A DNA stretch of 64,000 nucleotides, taken from the NCBI GenBank assembly GCA_002104895.1, contig MCFG01000087.1, forward strand, positions 1 through 64,000, in the 5' to 3' direction. A program made the translations under genes and the position numbers. The notes below the pieces were generated by a model. It did no database searches and was not told where the DNA came from. It worked only from the letters and a program-made list of their open reading frames with translations. Origin of the DNA: Anaeromyces robustus (Eukaryota; Neocallimastigomycota; Neocallimastigomycetes; Neocallimastigales; Neocallimastigaceae). Below, one piece after another: positions 60,203 through 64,000 of this stretch. Every line of letters begins with the position of its first letter. Positions within the stretch are counted from its first letter, which is position 1.

Positions 60203-61405
60203 TTTTCTAAAAAAATATATATATAATAAAAAAAAAAGATACATATATTTTTTTATTATCATTATTGAATTATTATTATTATTTAATAATAATTATAGTA
60301 ATTGAATATAATTACTATTAGTGTTTTCTTTAAACGTTAAATATCATCTAATATCAAAAATATAAATAATTAAATAAATAAAGCAAATCAAAAAATATAT
60401 ATATATATTTAATTATTATTATTATTATTATTATTACTATATAAAATTTCTTATGTATTTATAAATATAAAATAATAATATTAATAATATAATTAACATT
60501 ATAAATATTAATTTTTTTTTTTTTGTAATTATATTAAATGTTTGTGAAATTCTCTAAATTTTCTAAAAGAAAAAAAAAAGTTTTTTCTTTTATTTTATTA
60601 ATAAACTTTTTAAAGTTTTTAAATTTTATTTTTTAATTAATATTTATAATATATTCCATTGAATTATACTTTATGAATCGGTAAAGTTGATTTTATAATT
60701 ATGTCAACTTTATTAATATTTTTATTATAAAGAATATAATTATAATTTTTTGATAAAATTATTGCTATTTTTTTCTTTATTTTAATATCTTCTGACATTG
60801 TTATTTAACATTTGCTAATAAGAATTATAATTTATATATTTTATTCTTTTTTTTCTAATATTAATCAATAATGTTAAAAATATTAAGGTTAATATTACAA
60901 TTGAAACATGAAAGTTTAATTATTAATCCTGACATATTTATTATTTTATTTGCATGATTTTTCTACTGATTTTAATTTAAATATTATATATTTTATTATA
61001 AGAATATTTATTCGTTCATTTATATTATATATTTTTAAGAATATTAATTTATTCATTATTTATATATTAAACTGAAATAATAATCTTTTTTCTTTTTTTT
61101 TTTTTTTTTTGTTGTTGTTGTTATTTGTTTGCTTGTAAAAAATTAATATCAATTATTAAATTTCCAAACATCAAAAAAAAAAAAAAAAAAAAGAAGGATT
61201 TTCATATATTAATAATTATATATATAATTATTATTTAATAAGAAAAACAATTCAAATATTTATTTTTTTTAAATAAATGTTGAAAATATTTTGAATTAAA
61301 AAGTAAAAGAAAAACAATAATAATAATTATAAGAAGAATAAGAACTTTATATACATATTATATTTATAATAGTTTTTTTTTTATATATAGTTGAAATTTT
61401 TAAAT
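59609..61405. other. Intergenic AT-rich spacer with very long poly-A runs
   Basis: No gene supported. It contains a 44-nt A run (59661-59704) and a 39-nt A run (60162-60200), further A-rich DNA (59760-59845) and mixed AT sequence with a less monotonous part at 60650-60970 that I cannot assign. A splice-acceptor-like ATATATAG ends at 61390, just before the next gene's first ATG, so an unseen upstream exon is possible. Confidence 0.55.
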
Positions 61406-61774
61406 ATGAGACCTAATGATGATGTAGGTAGTTCAGGAAATATTGAGAATTCAGAAAATATATATAACTCAGAAAATGGAGAAAATAATGAAAATATAGA
61501 AAATACTGAAACTATTAATAACGTTGAGAGTACTGAAAATAACATAAATATGTCTTTAGAAAATAGTGAAACTATTAATGAACAAGGAACTAATAATATT
61601 TATACGGATAATAATATCACTATTTCAAATTATAGCGAATCAGAATCCCAAATTAATATAGTGGAAGATACTAATTTAATTCTAAATGAAAATTATAATA
61701 ATGAAAATTTATTAGAAGTGAATAATAATAATTATAATTTCGATTATAATTATGATTATAATTATGATTATTAT

Positions 61775-61817
<43 letters not shown>

Positions 61818-62524
61818 TAAATTTTGATATATCATCTGATGATTTATCCGAATTTGATAATGCAAGTGAAATTTTGAAAAAACAATTTAATAATAATATA
61901 AATAATCCTAATAATGTTCTTCCTCCTCCTCTTCAAGGAACAATGTATCAACAAGCTCGTAATATATTAGTATTAAATGATATTATTTCACCTGATATTA
62001 TATGTTATTCAGGAAATAATGATACCAAAAAAGATGTTGATTTATTTGGTAATGTTAATTTTGATGATTTAAATGATCATAATCCCAAAGAAAATTATAA
62101 AACTAGAATTAAAAATAAAATTAAACAAAAGAAAAAATATAAAAATGATAATAACCAATATAATAATAGCAGTGAATATATTACGAATTTTTTAAATTGT
62201 AGTCGTAATAGAAAAAAAGAACAAGAAAATTTTTATTCTTCTACTCCTATCTTCACACAATCCCAGTTGAATTTTGAAAAAAAATTTTTTAAATATAGAG
62301 CTAAACCAACATTACCTTTAACTATAAAACCTACTAAAAATCGTAATAGGTATACGTATTCATTTTTTTATAATACATCACTTGATAGTTATTATGAAAA
62401 TAATCCCCCTGAACTTATAAAAACAAACTGGAGAGAAGGTATATCCAATTTATGCATGAATATTCATAAAAATCTTAAATAGTAAATATTTTTTTTTGAT
62501 CATTATTATTTCTAATATATATAT

Positions 62525-62565
<41 letters not shown>

Positions 62566-64000
62566 AAATTTTTTTCTTTAAAAAATATATAATATTATAC
62601 TTTACTAATATTCTTTTTTTATATTTTTTCATAAATACGATTAAATGTAATAGTGAATATATAGTAAAAGATCCATCAAAAATACCTTTTACTTTAGAAT
62701 TAGAATGGTGTTTTGATTTTAGACCAACAAATATGCTAATTGAAACTATGGAATTGGAAGTTATGCAAAATGATCCAGATTCTCAAATATTTGATAAATT
62801 TTTAGCAAGTGTTGACTCAATAACATGGTACGTCCATACAGGCTTAACAAAAGATGTTATTAATTATAGTTATGCAACAGATATCAATACTAATAAAAGT
62901 CAAGATAATAATAAAAATGAAAATAGTAATGAAAGTGAAATAAATAAAAATTCTAATGATATTGATAATAACAATACTATTATTAATATTAATTATGAAA
63001 AAAATAATATAAATAATAAAACTAATGTTGATAAAAATAGTAAAAAAAATGATGATTCGATGAAAACAAAAGATGATATAAATAATTATAAGTTATGTAT
63101 AATAAAAGATGCTGATTTAATAACCTATGTTAATAAATATCATTATGAATATAGAAGAAAAAAAAAGTTAAAAAATAAATTCTCTTTTCACCAATTAGAT
63201 AAAGGTATCCATTTTAATGGAATTCCAGTAGTTGATTATGATGAAGATACAAATAATTCATTTTTATGGCAAAAAATACCTGAAAATGATAAATATTATG
63301 ATGAAATATATGGAGAGACTAATGAAAATTTAAATGATGATAATACTGATAATGATATTAATCATGATAATCGTATTAATAATGATAATAATAACAATAA
63401 TAATAACAATAATAATGTTAATAATAATAATAATAATGATAATGTTAGGGGTATTATTAGTGAAAATGAAACTTTTAAATTGAAACCTAAACCAAAATAT
63501 AATTGGGTAAATTTATCAAATTCAGCTTATGAACAATCTGGATTTATATTGAAAGCTGTGTTAAAAGGTATTAAAATATATAAAATAATAGAAATAGAAA
63601 AAAAGAAAAAGAATTATAATAATAATGAAATATTTTTGTACTGAAATTTCATATATATATTCATATATTTTATTTATTAAATTTATATTTCTTATTACAT
63701 ATTTTTTTATATAATACTTATAATAACATAATAATATATACATATATATATGATATTTATTGAAAATATTCATTATTTTTATGTAACATAAAGGTGATTT
63801 CATTACAGAAAATTTCAAAGAAAATAATGTGAAAATTATGAATTTATTTGGTCATGGATATCAAACAAGTGCTTCAATTTTACATGATCCATTATATAGA
63901 CTTTTTAATTTCAATTGTACATTAATTCCAGAATTTGAAGTTGCTTTTCAATTATTAAAATCACTTGATCTTAATATGAAAAATATTGATTATTATGACA
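61406..64000 (+). CDS. Unknown multi-exon gene, 3' end beyond the window
   Basis: Exons proposed: 61406-62481, 62654-63567 and 63794 to beyond 64000. The donor at 62482 is GTAAAT overlapping an in-frame TAG, and the acceptor is GTAATAG. TA|T rejoins as Tyr and coding sense continues (EYIVKDPSKIPFTLELEW). The second intron (GTATTA ... CATAAAG) rejoins G|GT. At least 732 residues are visible. The N-terminal 160 residues are Asn/Glu/Ser-rich repeats with a poly-Asn run. Unlike them, segments at about 172-200 (PPPLQGTMYQQARNILVLND), 300-358, the second exon (CFDFRPTNMLIETMELEV; FLWQKIPEND) and exon 3 (NLFGHGYQTSASILHDPLYR) look like folded sequence. I recognise no domain. The first ATG at 61406 is used; a TTG 15 bp upstream is not a credible start. 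Two more Asn-rich inserts (about 62880-63080 and 63310-63450) interrupt the second exon. Confidence 0.65.

Noticed and set aside
62496-62653. Lys-rich and hydrophobic N-terminus for the last gene, resembling a signal anchor
   Set aside because: It is a translation of an A-run and T-rich intron. The splice acceptor at 62651-62653 and frame continuity with the upstream exon explain the region better.

Overview
The window is eukaryotic nuclear DNA of extreme A+T content. It has long A/T homopolymers, AAT/ATT and AAAT microsatellites, sparse genes, and spliceosomal introns of about 100-350 bp (one of 846 bp) with GTAAAT/GTAAGT/GTATRT donors and short (T)AG acceptors. The protein set (forkhead factor, Fus1-like SH3 membrane protein, RhoGEF, Cdc37, Dnmt2), together with a bacterial-type intronless esterase, fits a fungus. 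An anaerobic gut fungus (Neocallimastigomycota) is my best guess. That is an inference from composition and gene style; no marker was searched.

Layout. 1-5240 is AT-rich spacer with one clear inverted-repeat pair. 5241-8933 is a two-exon forkhead transcription factor. 8.9-35.3 kb is a gene desert. It holds microsatellites and minisatellites, a decayed antisense 18S rRNA gene (about 22.47-24.9 kb) with an internal 158-bp tandem duplication, shorter 18S-like scraps to its left, and a doubtful coding remnant near 27 kb. 35266-37225 is a three-exon, single-pass membrane protein with a cytoplasmic SH3 domain. 39419-39784 (minus) is a small protein with a ubiquitin-like pattern. 43.4-44.5 kb is a cluster of tRNA-like repeats and perfect hairpins. 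45148-45831 (minus) is an alpha/beta-hydrolase esterase of bacterial type, divergently paired with an 11-exon Dnmt2/TRDMT1 tRNA methyltransferase at 46051-49118. 49698-50277 is a 562-bp non-autonomous DNA transposon with terminal inverted repeats and a 9-bp target duplication. 52488-55808 is a four-exon SH3-DH-PH Rho guanine nucleotide exchange factor. 57403-59608 is a four-exon Cdc37 Hsp90 co-chaperone. 61406 to the window end is a multi-exon gene of unknown function that runs off the edge.

The genes are ordinary housekeeping or signalling loci and do not form an operon or a dedicated system. Two SH3 proteins (Fus1-like and RhoGEF) would both act at the cell cortex or in polarity, but nothing in the sequence ties them together. 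I found no virus-like element, CRISPR array or toxin system. All exon models were assembled by eye from splice signals, reading-frame continuity and family motifs.
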